Positions 1-7,305 are shown, counted from the first letter of the stretch. The stretch: DNA of 64,000 nt from an uncultured Dokdonia sp. (GCF_947492535.1 NZ_CANLNH010000012.1:98618-162617), one strand, 5' to 3'. Notes: generated by a model not told the origin, from the letters alone. Translations and numbers: made by a program.

Positions 1-93
1 CAGTTATGGTGTTAATGGTAGCATAATAGACTTCCACTCTTTAGGTCTGAGCCTGCCTGCCGGCATAGGCAGGTTCGAATCTCAGTAACTGCT
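1..93 (+). tRNA. tRNA-Gly(UCC)-like with 22-nt palindrome in the T-loop
   Basis: The unit is cut by the window edge by about one base. Acceptor bases 1-6 pair with 86-91, and C92 would pair with a G just outside the window. The D-stem is 9-12/21-24. The anticodon loop is CTTCCAC (31-37) with anticodon TCC at 33-35. T-stem CTGAG (47-51) pairs perfectly with CTCAG (81-85). A 22-nt hairpin (52-73, arms CCTGCC/GGCAGG) lies between G53 and T54, before TTCGAAT (74-80). The same palindrome family occurs at 30072 and 36310, so a mobile repeat inserted here. No CCA is encoded. Whether this RNA still works is unknown. Confidence 0.7.
52..73. repeat. CCTGCC...GGCAGG palindromic repeat inside the Gly tRNA-like unit
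   Basis: A 6-bp inverted repeat with spacer TGCCGGCATA. Relatives occur at 30072-30092 (intergenic) and 36310-36329 (inside the ketosynthase gene). Confidence 0.75.
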
Positions 94-112
94 CTTAAAA
101 AAATAATAATAT

Positions 113-185
113 AGTATCGTAGCACAACGGCTAGTGCACCCGACTGTCTCTCGGAAGGTTGTGGGTTCAAATCCCATCGGTACTG
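113..185 (+). tRNA. tRNA-Asp(GUC)-like
   Basis: Acceptor AGTATCG (113-119) pairs with CGGTACT (178-184), discriminator G185. D-stem GCAC/GTGC with loop AACGGCTA. Anticodon loop CTGTCTC (144-150), anticodon GTC 146-148, stem CCCGA/TCGGA with one mismatch at 27-43. Variable loop AGGTT, T-arm GTGGG-TTCAAAT-CCCAT. This is the most regular unit in the first cluster. CCA is not encoded. Confidence 0.85.
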
Positions 186-283
186 CATCATATAAAGTCT
201 AGAAAGGACTTCTATCTGGGGTTTGTAATCGCAATATACAAGCTCTAGATACCAAACACAGTATTTATACAAGTACTGTATTT

Positions 284-356
284 CTGGGAGGATAACGACG
301 GTTAGTTTACCCGCCTTGGACGCGGGAGGTTGCAGGTTCGAATCCTGCCTCTCAGA
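284..356 (+). tRNA. tRNA-Pro(UGG)-like
   Basis: Acceptor CTGGGAG (284-290) pairs with CTCTCAG (349-355), discriminator A. Anticodon stem CCCGC/GCGGG is perfect around loop CTTGGAC, anticodon TGG at 317-319. T-arm GCAGG-TTCGAAT-CCTGC. Position 8 is G instead of the near-universal T, and the D-stem has one mismatch. The 3' end of this unit is partly duplicated downstream (427-449). Confidence 0.8.
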
Positions 357-480
357 CGAAAGAATCATATCAAGTTTACTTGAATATGATTTCCAATGAG
401 ACGTGGCAGGAAAGACAAGGTCAACCCTGCCTCTCAGACGAAAGAATCAAATAAAGTATTCTTGAATGATTTTCAATGAG
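344..480 (+). repeat. imperfect tandem duplication of the Pro-unit 3' end
   Basis: CCTGCCTCTCAGACGAAAG at 344-362 recurs at 428-446. A second matching pair, TTGAAT..GATTT..CAATGAG, occurs at about 380-400 and 463-480. The period is about 83 nt. The second copy carries only the 3' side of a tRNA (T-stem strand, acceptor strand, discriminator) and its upstream part is degenerate, so it is a 3'-tRNA fragment left by unequal duplication. Confidence 0.7.
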
Positions 481-572
481 GTATGGCGCACGGTTAGCGC
501 ACCGTGCTGATGCCAAGGTGGTTTTGGAGCCAGTGCTGAACTTTTTTCAGTATTCGAGTCCCAATACCTCAA
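477..572 (+). tRNA. tRNA-Ile(GAU)-like with 24-nt insertion at the T-stem/T-loop junction
   Basis: Acceptor TGAGGTA (477-483) pairs perfectly with TACCTCA (565-571), discriminator A572. D-arm GCGC-ACGGTTA-GCGC. Anticodon loop CTGATGC, anticodon GAT 509-511, stem CCGTG/CAAGG with one mismatch. T-stem TTGGA/CCCAA has a mismatch at 53-61. Twenty-four bases (529-552), including hairpin CTGAA-CTTTT-TTCAG, separate the 5' T-stem strand from TTCGAGT (553-559). The Met-like unit at 684 has the same insert at the same site. Confidence 0.75.
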
Positions 573-683
573 CAATTATATAACAACAAGAGCACACTTA
601 CGTCTGAGCGCTACCCCTATATGGTAGAAGGTTCAGACGAGTGCTTTATGTTACATATTATAATAATGCATTTACTATAAAAT

Positions 684-781
684 TGGGGTATGACGCAATT
701 GGCTAGTGTGCTGGTCTCATTAACCAGAGGTTTTAGAGCCTGTGCTGAACGTGTTTCAGTATTCGAGTCCTGATGCTCCAA
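684..781 (+). tRNA. tRNA-Met(CAU)-like with 24-nt insertion at the T-stem/T-loop junction
   Basis: Acceptor TGGGGTA (684-690) pairs with TGCTCCA (774-780) with two wobbles. D-arm ACGC-AATTGGCTA-GTGT. Anticodon stem CTGGT/ACCAG is perfect, loop CTCATTA, anticodon CAT 718-720. T-stem TTAGA/CCTGA is weak. The insert (738-761) contains CTGAA...TTCAG and differs from that of the Ile-like unit at four positions only. The downstream parts of the two units are near-identical while their acceptor and anticodon arms differ, so the 3' portion was duplicated or exchanged as a block. Confidence 0.75.
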
Positions 782-787
782 CAAATA

Positions 788-914
788 GTTCCGTTGGTCA
801 AATGGTGAAGACGCCACACGTTAACTCATTGATCGCAGATTTGATATATCGGATTCGTTGAATTCGTAAACTCATTTCTATGTGGAATTAGAGGTTCGAT
901 TCCCCTACGGAATA
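788..914 (+). tRNA. tRNA-Glu(UUC)-like with 55-nt anticodon-loop insertion
   Basis: Acceptor GTTCCGT (788-794) pairs with ACGGAAT (907-913), discriminator A914. Anticodon stem CCACA (814-818) pairs perfectly with TGTGG (881-885). Between them lie C819, 55 extra bases (820-874) and TTTCTA (875-880). Removing the extra bases restores a standard loop CTTTCTA with anticodon TTC. The insertion is bounded by near-identical 12-mers, CGTTAACTCATT (819-830) and CGTAAACTCATT (865-876). T-arm AGAGG-TTCGATT-CCCCT has one mismatch. The insertion could be an intron, an inserted repeat or a disabling duplication. Confidence 0.65.
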
Positions 915-923
915 CAACAAATT

Positions 924-997
924 GCAGGAATGGCGGAACCGGCATACGCACTTGATTTAGAATCAAGCTTTTGAGAGTTCGAATCTCTCTTCCTGTA
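924..997 (+). tRNA. tRNA-Leu(UAG)-like lacking the long variable arm
   Basis: Acceptor GCAGGAA (924-930) pairs with TTCCTGT (990-996), discriminator A997. Anticodon stem CTTGA/TCAAG, loop TTTAGAA, anticodon TAG 958-960. The D-loop is Leu-like (GGCGGAACCGG). T-arm GAGAG-TTCGAAT-CTCTC. Bacterial tRNA-Leu normally has a long variable arm (class II); here it is only five bases, CTTTT. Confidence 0.8.
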
Positions 998-1042
998 CTA
1001 CTTATATCTGTTTTTAATAGCAATGCTATAATAAATTAAACA

Positions 1043-1095
1043 GAGAGATGAGAAGTTTATCCTGAGCGAAGTCGAAGGGAATCTCTCTTCCTGTA
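1043..1095 (+). pseudogene. duplicated Leu-unit 3' half with a repeat in place of the T-loop
   Basis: GAGAG (1043-1047) and CTCTCTTCCTGTA (1083-1095) repeat the T-stem, acceptor strand and discriminator of the Leu unit (973-997). The T-loop between them is replaced by about 35 bases including CCTGAGCGAAGTCGAAGG, a common flavobacterial extragenic repeat. No 5' half is present. Confidence 0.65.
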
Positions 1096-1140
1096 CTATT
1101 TTACATAGTTATATTCATAATAATCGTGTATAACTATAAT

Positions 1141-1213
1141 GCTCCGCTGGCCAAATGGAAAAGGCATCAGGTTTAAGCCCTGCGATTTCTTGGTTCGAAT
1201 CCAAGGTGGAGTA
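1141..1213 (+). tRNA. tRNA-Leu(UAA)-like lacking the long variable arm
   Basis: Acceptor GCTCCGC (1141-1147) pairs with GTGGAGT (1206-1212), discriminator A1213. Anticodon loop TTTAAGC (1172-1178), anticodon TAA, stem TCAGG/CCTGC with one terminal mismatch. T-arm CTTGG-TTCGAAT-CCAAG is perfect. The variable loop is five bases (GATTT), unlike the class II arm expected of bacterial Leu tRNA. Confidence 0.8.
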
Positions 1214-1455
1214 CAAAATCCTAATCACTTTGTGAAAAGGTGGGCTGCTTATAGTCCTTAGATAAACTTGGTAACAAGTATAAATCTGTATGCTGACACA
1301 GTATATAGAGGCTTTTTTCTGAAAAGAAAGGAGTACACGTAAGCAAGCAACTAACATATTTTCACGAGAATTCAGGGGCGACCGCTGAGAAGACTTAGGG
1401 AAATATAGCCGACTTCAAAATAGGTTTGAGATGGAGACGTCAATAAAAACAAAGT
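1214..1455. ncRNA. candidate structured RNA after tRNA-like cluster 1
   Basis: This stretch has no convincing reading frame and is richer in local pairing than nearby spacers. Visible hairpins include ACTTG-GTAA-CAAGT (a GNRA-type tetraloop, about 1266-1279), CTGT...ACAG around 1286-1301, CTTTTTTC-TGA-AAAGAAAG around 1312-1330 and a GC-rich segment CAGGGGCGACCGCTG (1372-1386). I do not recognise a known RNA family. It could also be a decayed element. Confidence 0.3.
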
Positions 1456-1492
1456 TCGTTTTTTTGAATTTTACTGTTTAAGAATAAATTAC

Positions 1493-4063
1493 TTATAGTT
1501 TTAAGAATTTCAAATTTTCATTATAAGTTTTACTTACAGGAATAGTTGTATTAAATACAGTAACTTCTTTCTGGCCATTCTTTTGATTTACCTTATCTAT
1601 ACGAACATAATAAGAACGATGTACTTTTATATATTCTATGGTATCAGGTAATTCATCATAAAAATCGTCTATTTTTTTTCGAATGAGATATTTTTTTGAC
1701 TTGGTATAGACTTCTATGTAATTTCTAGAAGATTTAAAATAGCCTATATCAGAAGATTTTACTTTGATAGATTTCCCATCATGTTTAATCGTTACGACAG
1801 TAGTCTTATTATCTTTTTTCTTAATACTATAAAGTGCTATTTTAATTACCTTTTTTAAATACTTTGCGTCAAAAATTAAAACACGGTAAAAAAATGCTAA
1901 GTATACTAAAATGAATAAAAAAATTATGCTACTTATTAAAAACCATATAGATTTCCAAAAAGGAGGGGTTATAGTAAAAATAGTTTGTATAGTATCTCCC
2001 CATGTACCATCGTCATTTTTGACTTGAATTGAAATATCATATTTCCCAGTAGCTATATTTAAGATGTCTAATGCTTGTCTTTTGCTATACTTCCATACCG
2101 TATCTGACTTTTTTATTTTATATCTATAAAATGTTTCTTTCCCTTCTTTAAAAGAAATCGATTTATATTCTAGTCTTATCGATTTTGTAGTGTATGGAAA
2201 AGTCAATTTTTCTGAAATATCTACTGCTTTTTCGTCTACAATGATATTATTTAATTGAAACCATTTCTTATAATTAACTGTAAGTTGATTAACTACTTTT
2301 TTAGGAATACTAAACAATCCTTCTTTAGAAGAAATCCAAATGGTATCCTTTATAACTTCTATATCATTAATTTCAGATGAAATGAGCCCTTCATTAGTAG
2401 CTAATGTTTCAACTTCATAGGAATCATTAGCAAATAATGTAATCCGATTAAGTCCTTGGTTAGTTCCTGCCCAAATGGTGTATTTGTCTTCTACAAATAA
2501 CTCAGTACATAAATCACTTGATAATCCATTTTTTTTAGAAATAGAGATAATGGTATCTTTTTTATTAATGAGTATACCAGCACCCATTGTAGAAATATAT
2601 AAATTTTGATCTTTATAATCTACGTCAGAAATACGATAACTGAAATTGGGGTGTTGATTTTGTAAAGAATAAATACTACCATTTTCAAATTTAAATAACC
2701 CATCTAAAGTGCCAATAATAATAGTAGAATCTTTTTGTGTAACATCAAAAATACGACGAGCCATATTTACTCTTCTATATGACTCATTTTTAAAGATAAA
2801 TAAATTAGATCTTTCATAGGGTATCGTAAAAAATTTGTCATCATTAATCCCTAAAACTGTTAAAATTCCTTTTTCATTTAAATATTTACTATCTATTATT
2901 TTATCCTTTTGTTTATCATACTTGACATAAGCTGGGTAACTATTTATAAGCGTTGAAAATGTTGAAAAGATATCTTTTTCTTTTCTTAAAATTTTTCCAT
3001 CATGTAATGAAATATATAATTGATCATTATCATCTTTAGCTAAATCAATAGGATAACTATCAAATTTGTAATAACTTATATCAGGTTGTTTTGAATAAAA
3101 AACCCCCGCATTTAAAGTGGAAATCCATAATCCATTTTCATGATCTCTAAAAATTTTAGTTACTGATTTATTTTTTAAGAAATGATGTTGAACAACGCCT
3201 TCTAAATTGATAATTTTAACACCTCCATACTGATATCCTACCCAAAAATGATTGTTATCATATTTACCTGCCATAATAGGAGTGTCATTATTATTTTCTA
3301 TAATCTCTATTTCATTAATCTGATCAAGAATGCTATCAATAATAAAAGAATTTCTTCCAAAGAAACAAACTCTTTTATTATGATTAGGAAACTCAATAAC
3401 TCTAGAAAAAACAGATTTTCCAGATTGTCTTTCTATAGTTTTACTCCAATATAACTCTTTAGATATATCTTTTTTAGTTTTAGTAACAAAACTAAAACTA
3501 GGATGTTCTTTACTAATATTAAGTTGAAGATTCTCTTTCTGGGGCTTAATCCTAAGATGACTTAATTCATTAGTAATTATTTTTGAAGGGTTTAATTTTA
3601 TATATCCATTTACCTGCAAAAAATCAACTAATAATTCGTTATTTTTTAGGGTAATATTGTTTATGATAAGATTTTCTTCCCAAGAATTTTCAATAATATC
3701 TTTGTGAGAATATAAATGAAAACCATCTGTAGCATTTTTGAAATAAAAAATGCTATTACTTAATGTTGAACACCATATGGCACCATCTTCTTGTTCAAAG
3801 AAATTATATATAACATTATCTGGAAGTCCTTCAGAAGTTGTAAAACGTTCAAAAGTAATTCCATCATACCTAGTCAATCCTCTGTCGGTAGCAAACCAAA
3901 TATATCCTTTAGTATCCTGAGTAATATCATATATCTCATTACTAGAAATTCCATCTATAGCCGTAAAATTTTCAAAGTATGGATGATCTTGAGCTAAACT
4001 AGTATAGCTACAAAAAAATACAATAAATAATACGTAATAATTGAATTTTTCAAAAAGCATCAA
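1493..4063 (-). CDS. beta-propeller sensor with Y_Y_Y domain and C-terminal LytTR DNA-binding domain
   Basis: An 856-aa one-protein signalling device. A signal peptide (about residues 1-25, ending SLAQ) is followed by two-component-regulator propeller repeats with typical motifs (YIWFATDRGLTRYDG, GLWISTLNAGVF, YTIWAGTNQGLNRI), a Y_Y_Y domain (about 630-700), one transmembrane segment (about 712-735) and a LytTR domain to the end (SRNYIEVYTKSKKYLIRK, VHRSYYVRI). It differs from classical hybrid two-component systems in having no kinase or receiver domain: a periplasmic propeller is joined directly through the membrane to a DNA-binding domain. Target genes are unknown; the T9SS pair upstream is divergently transcribed across a 324-base gap and is a candidate. 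Confidence 0.85.
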   Translation of the reverse strand: MMLFEKFNYYVLFIVFFCSYTSLAQDHPYFENFTAIDGISSNEIYDITQDTKGYIWFATDRGLTRYDGITFERFTTSEGLPDNVIYNFFEQEDGAIWCSTLSNSIFYFKNATDGFHLYSHKDIIENSWEENLIINNITLKNNELLVDFLQVNGYIKLNPSKIITNELSHLRIKPQKENLQLNISKEHPSFSFVTKTKKDISKELYWSKTIERQSGKSVFSRVIEFPNHNKRVCFFGRNSFIIDSILDQINEIEIIENNNDTPIMAGKYDNNHFWVGYQYGGVKIINLEGVVQHHFLKNKSVTKIFRDHENGLWISTLNAGVFYSKQPDISYYKFDSYPIDLAKDDNDQLYISLHDGKILRKEKDIFSTFSTLINSYPAYVKYDKQKDKIIDSKYLNEKGILTVLGINDDKFFTIPYERSNLFIFKNESYRRVNMARRIFDVTQKDSTIIIGTLDGLFKFENGSIYSLQNQHPNFSYRISDVDYKDQNLYISTMGAGILINKKDTIISISKKNGLSSDLCTELFVEDKYTIWAGTNQGLNRITLFANDSYEVETLATNEGLISSEINDIEVIKDTIWISSKEGLFSIPKKVVNQLTVNYKKWFQLNNIIVDEKAVDISEKLTFPYTTKSIRLEYKSISFKEGKETFYRYKIKKSDTVWKYSKRQALDILNIATGKYDISIQVKNDDGTWGDTIQTIFTITPPFWKSIWFLISSIIFLFILVYLAFFYRVLIFDAKYLKKVIKIALYSIKKKDNKTTVVTIKHDGKSIKVKSSDIGYFKSSRNYIEVYTKSKKYLIRKKIDDFYDELPDTIEYIKVHRSYYVRIDKVNQKNGQKEVTVFNTTIPVSKTYNENLKFLKL

Positions 4064-4387
4064 GGGGTCTTTTTCTTTTTATAGCATGCTAAATATAGAA
4101 ATAACTATAAACAGTTTAATGAAATAGCATGAAATAAATTTCATTTACAAAATTTAGATCCAACATTTTAGCAGGCATATTATCATTTATTCTGTACTAA
4201 TAATTTATTGCCAGATTCATTTGTCCCAAGAATGATATGATTCGTCCCAAAAACTCGTTACCAATTGTATGGATTAACAAGCCTGTACTTCTCTTATATC
4301 AATTTATGACATTATTCTGGGATTAATCAAAATAGTCGATACTCAAAGATAATTTTGAATAAATAATTATTAAAATTCAAAACAAGA
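4064..4387. other. intergenic region between divergent genes
   Basis: No gene seen. It must hold promoters for the LytTR sensor (minus) and the T9SS pair (plus). TAATTTTG at 4350-4357 fits the flavobacterial -7 element TAnnTTTG, but I see no good TTG -33 partner at the usual distance. Confidence 0.5.
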
Positions 4388-5284
4388 ATGAACAAAATAC
4401 TACTTATCCTTTTATTCCTATTTATTAATTACACATGTATACATTCTCAGAGTATTATATTAAGTCATAGTGTTGATAATGATACAGGCACCGTTTTAGC
4501 TACAGCTTGTTTTCAAGATTTAGATGGAGATAATGAAAATGACACAATTCTTGAAAACTCTTGGTGGAGGTCTTACACACCATCTGCTCCTGAGTTTGGA
4601 ATTTCAGGACAATTTATGATTACCGGCGTTCAATTTGTTAGTATATCTTCATCAACTAGTGAAGTAAATAGTACAGCCACTATAAGGCTTCATATTAGTG
4701 ATGGCCCATTTCCAAATGGTAGTCTTACTGAAATTGCCTCTGAAAGTATAGTCTTAGATCCATCTAATGTTTTTGACCTTATAAATGTAAATTTAGCTAC
4801 TACTACTCCAATTATAGTTTCTGCAGATCAGGAAATAGTCATACAATTTGAAATAGCATCGCAAGATCTTGTAGATTTTGCAGAAAACGGAATTGGAGCA
4901 AATAGTTTTGGACAAACAGCTCCTTCATATCTTACTACAGCAGCAGAGCCATGCGGAATTACAGACCTTGCAGATTTAGGATTTCCAGATGTGCATTATG
5001 TATTAAACTTAGTTGGTGAGGAAGTATTAAGTATAGATGAGAATACGATTGAAGGTACTATTTCCATATATCCAAATCCAGTACAAGATATATTAACTAT
5101 TACTGCGCAAAGAGGTATTCAAAATATATCATTAATAAACTTAGAAGGTCAAGTTGTATTAAGGAAAGAGATAAATAATGAGAAAAACTCACAAATAGAT
5201 TTTTCTGAAATATCCAGAGGGGTACATATAATAGAAATTGTTTCTAATGGGCAAAAAGGAATTTATAAAATTATTAAAGAATAA
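4388..5284 (+). CDS. secreted protein with T9SS type A sorting tail
   Basis: 298 aa. N-terminal signal peptide (about 1-20), a beta-rich body of about 190 residues, and a C-terminal T9SS sorting domain (about 220-298: SIYPNPVQDILTI ... KGIYKIIKE). The family should be exported through the Sec pathway and then the type IX system to the surface or medium. The next gene is a tandem paralogue sharing SHS, ENSWWRSYTPSAPEFGIS, TEIASESI, GIGANS/NLGQTAPSYL and LVGEEVLS. I do not recognise the body domain. Confidence 0.85.
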   Translation: MNKILLILLFLFINYTCIHSQSIILSHSVDNDTGTVLATACFQDLDGDNENDTILENSWWRSYTPSAPEFGISGQFMITGVQFVSISSSTSEVNSTATIRLHISDGPFPNGSLTEIASESIVLDPSNVFDLINVNLATTTPIIVSADQEIVIQFEIASQDLVDFAENGIGANSFGQTAPSYLTTAAEPCGITDLADLGFPDVHYVLNLVGEEVLSIDENTIEGTISIYPNPVQDILTITAQRGIQNISLINLEGQVVLRKEINNEKNSQIDFSEISRGVHIIEIVSNGQKGIYKIIKE

Positions 5285-5290
5285 ATAACA

Positions 5291-6181
5291 ATGAAAAAAA
5301 TAATATTAATTCTTGCATTTTTTAATTTTATAAATTTTAATGCCCAAACATTAGTATTAAGTCATAGCATAGATGATACAACCCTTACTGATTTTGCAGT
5401 TGTGTGTAGAACTGATGAAGACGGAGATGGTACTTTAGACACCGTAGCAGAAAACTCATGGTGGAGGTCATATACTCCCTCAGCTCCAGAATTTGGAATA
5501 TCAAATCAATTTTTGATATCAGGTATTCAATTTATTAGTCTTAGTGCTACGAATACTACAGAGAATACCGATGCTACAGTTAGATTACATACAACTGATA
5601 ATCCATTCCCTACCGGTAATTTAACAGAGATTGCATCAGAATCTATAACATTAACCCCAGATACTTCTACATTTTTATTACAAGTTAATTTTTCTACACC
5701 AATTTTAGTAGATGCAGATCAAGAAATAGCTATACAATTTGAAATCACTAATACTGATGTTGTAGATTTTGTACAGAATGGAATAGGGGCTAATAATCTA
5801 GGACAAACAGCACCTTCCTACCTTTCTAGTGCACCATGTGGTATTTTTGATATTACAGACTTTAATGATATTGGAGATGGTTTTCCAGATAATAATATTG
5901 TATTAAACTTAGTTGGTGAGGAAGTATTAAGTGTAGATGAGAATACGATTGAAGATATTATTTCTCTATATCCAAATCCAGTACAAGATATATTAACTAT
6001 TGAAACACAAGTAGAAATTCAAAAAATATCTTTATTTAACTTGAATGGACAAGTTGTTTATAATCAAAAGGAAGGAAATATAAATCGACAAATTGATATT
6101 TCTGAATTGTCAAAAGGTGTTTATTTATTACAAATCATTTCTAATCGACAAAAAAGAATTTACAAGGTTATTAAAAAGTAA
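5291..6181 (+). CDS. secreted T9SS protein, tandem paralogue of the preceding gene
   Basis: 296 aa with signal peptide, the same beta-rich body and a T9SS tail (SLYPNPVQDILTI ... YKVIKK). It starts six bases after the upstream stop, so the two form an operon. The DNA around 5014-5100 and 5908-5994 (LVGEEVLS through PNPVQDILTI) is nearly identical between copies, pointing to recent duplication or gene conversion of the tail, while the bodies have diverged. Confidence 0.85.
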   Translation: MKKIILILAFFNFINFNAQTLVLSHSIDDTTLTDFAVVCRTDEDGDGTLDTVAENSWWRSYTPSAPEFGISNQFLISGIQFISLSATNTTENTDATVRLHTTDNPFPTGNLTEIASESITLTPDTSTFLLQVNFSTPILVDADQEIAIQFEITNTDVVDFVQNGIGANNLGQTAPSYLSSAPCGIFDITDFNDIGDGFPDNNIVLNLVGEEVLSVDENTIEDIISLYPNPVQDILTIETQVEIQKISLFNLNGQVVYNQKEGNINRQIDISELSKGVYLLQIISNRQKRIYKVIKK

Positions 6182-6250
6182 ATTAGAATTATAAAGTTAC
6201 AAGGTGAATATGCCAAAAATGATAGTTAAAACTTTAAAAAAAACAGGTAA

Positions 6251-6286
6251 AACCCTTGATTGCCTGACTTAAATGTTCAAGGGGTT
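6251..6286 (+). terminator. hairpin after the T9SS pair
   Basis: AACCCTTGA (6251-6259) pairs with TCAAGGGGTT (6277-6286). There is no strong T-run, so it is a weak terminator or a leader hairpin for the short peptide gene starting at 6311. Confidence 0.4.
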
Positions 6287-6310
6287 ATTCATATTAAACT
6301 ATAAAATATT

Positions 6311-6541
6311 ATGTTAAAAAAAATTTTAAATGTAAAAGGGGTTGAAAGATTAAGTACTAAAGAGCAACAGCTCATAAGTGGTGGTGGATTTCTAACATTT
6401 TGTTCGTCAGATGATGATTGTAGAGTACCAGGTTTTCCAAACTGCCGCTCGGCTTGTCTTACTAATATTAACGGACAAAACCTATGTGTTTTTGAAGTGA
6501 GTACTTGCTCTGATAATGGAGGAGGTGTTGGTATAGGGTAG
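6311..6541 (+). CDS. double-glycine leader, Cys-rich secreted peptide (bacteriocin/RiPP-precursor-like)
   Basis: 76 aa. The N-terminus (MLKKILNVKGVERLSTKEQQ) ends at LISGG, a double-glycine leader of the type cleaved by peptidase-containing ABC exporters. The rest is a short core with six cysteines (FC, DDDC, PNC, SAC, NLC, STC) and a glycine-rich end. Similar precursors in Bacteroidetes are annotated as bacteriocin-like or natural-product precursors. No exporter or modification enzyme is adjacent, so the processing system must be elsewhere. A terminator follows at 6603. Confidence 0.7.
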   Translation: MLKKILNVKGVERLSTKEQQLISGGGFLTFCSSDDDCRVPGFPNCRSACLTNINGQNLCVFEVSTCSDNGGGVGIG

Positions 6542-6602
6542 TCTATTTATATAGATTATTCTTTATTCTATTAATAAGTTATTAAAAGAAAATTTATTTT
6601 AA

Positions 6603-6635
6603 ACGGAATTGACTTTACAGTTACTTCCGTTTTTT
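6603..6635 (+). terminator. Rho-independent terminator of the Cys-rich peptide gene
   Basis: ACGGAA (6603-6608) pairs with TTCCGT (6625-6630) followed by a T-run. Confidence 0.75.
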
Positions 6636-6724
6636 GTCATAATACTAAATCTATATCTTCTTTAAAAAAGTTCGATATATCTCACTTTATATATATTATT
6701 TTACATCTATATTTCTATGGTAAA

Positions 6725-6977
6725 CATTCTCGCAGGCCGCTCGTAAAGGAGACGCCTGTTAATGGTGGGGGAGCCAACCCCTGTAGTTGCAAAGTGCGGA
6801 TATTACAAAGCCGCTATGCAAGCCTAGTCTAAGTTGCCGAACAGTTACAATGTAATCAGGCATCGGGTATGTACGTGCTTCCTCAATGCGAAGAGGAAAA
6901 ACGTGGAAAACAAGAGAAAGCATTGCTATAATCCTTGGAAAGCATATTCAAAACGACAGTATTCTCAAATCGTTTTT
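6725..6977 (+). ncRNA. candidate structured ncRNA with terminator, upstream of tRNA-like cluster 2
   Basis: A GC-richer island with no reading frame. Visible stems in order: CAGGC/GCCTG (about 6733-6758), GGGG/CCCC (6767-6781), TTGCA..GCGG/CCGC..TGCAA (6786-6821), TGCC..TTAC/GTAA..GGCA (about 6834-6862), ACGT-TTCCTC/GAGGAA-ACGT (about 6873-6904). It ends with AACGA/TCGTT and a T-run (about 6952-6977) that looks like an intrinsic terminator, which sets the strand. It does not match the tmRNA, RNase P, SRP or 6S features I know. It may be a cofactor RNA of the adjacent ligase/tRNA-like system. Confidence 0.45.
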
Positions 6978-7031
6978 ATTAGTAAAACACTATTTTGAAA
7001 AATTGCAAAGCAAGGTATTCAAGATAGATAG

Positions 7032-7070
7032 TTGAACTAATCCCGCTTTTTCAGCGGGATCTTTAGTTTA
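7032..7070. terminator. strong hairpin, terminator-like
   Basis: GAACTAATCCCGC and GCGGGATCTTTAGTTT pair around a TTTTTCA loop (core ATCCCGC/GCGGGAT, flanking ACTAA/TTAGT). A similar core (TCCCGC TATTAA GCGGGA) occurs near 48587-48605. It could terminate in either direction. Confidence 0.5.
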
Positions 7071-7205
7071 ATAAGCGTAATACCACATACGTTCGTTAGC
7101 CTAACAAAACTTTAGTTGGGGCGTACGCTACGAATCTCGCATAGAATATTTGGGTATAGGTTCCCTTTTAATTTCTTGATCTCTATGTAACGTGGCGTAC
7201 CATTT

Positions 7206-7277
7206 AGATCTATGGTGTAATGGATAGCACACAAGGCTACGAACCTTGAGGTAAGGGTTCAACTCCTTTTAGATCTG
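7206..7277 (+). tRNA. tRNA-Arg(ACG)-like
   Basis: Acceptor AGATCTA (7206-7212) pairs perfectly with TAGATCT (7270-7276), discriminator G. Anticodon stem CAAGG/CCTTG is perfect, loop CTACGAA, anticodon ACG 7239-7241. T-arm AAGGG-TTCAACT-CCTTT. CCA is not encoded. Confidence 0.85.
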
Positions 7278-7305
7278 CAAAATCATACCTTCTTAGGTAT
7301 TGTAT

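Noticed and set aside
12..1357. Small minus-strand reading frames (12-368, 617-817, 1115-1357) and a plus- or minus-strand frame at 826-1023 across tRNA cluster 1
   Set aside because: They overlap tRNA-like cloverleafs and have no protein-like composition.
6725..6977. Group II intron or retron RNA
   Set aside because: No domain V signature, no 5' GUGYG start in a suitable context and no reverse transcriptase gene nearby.
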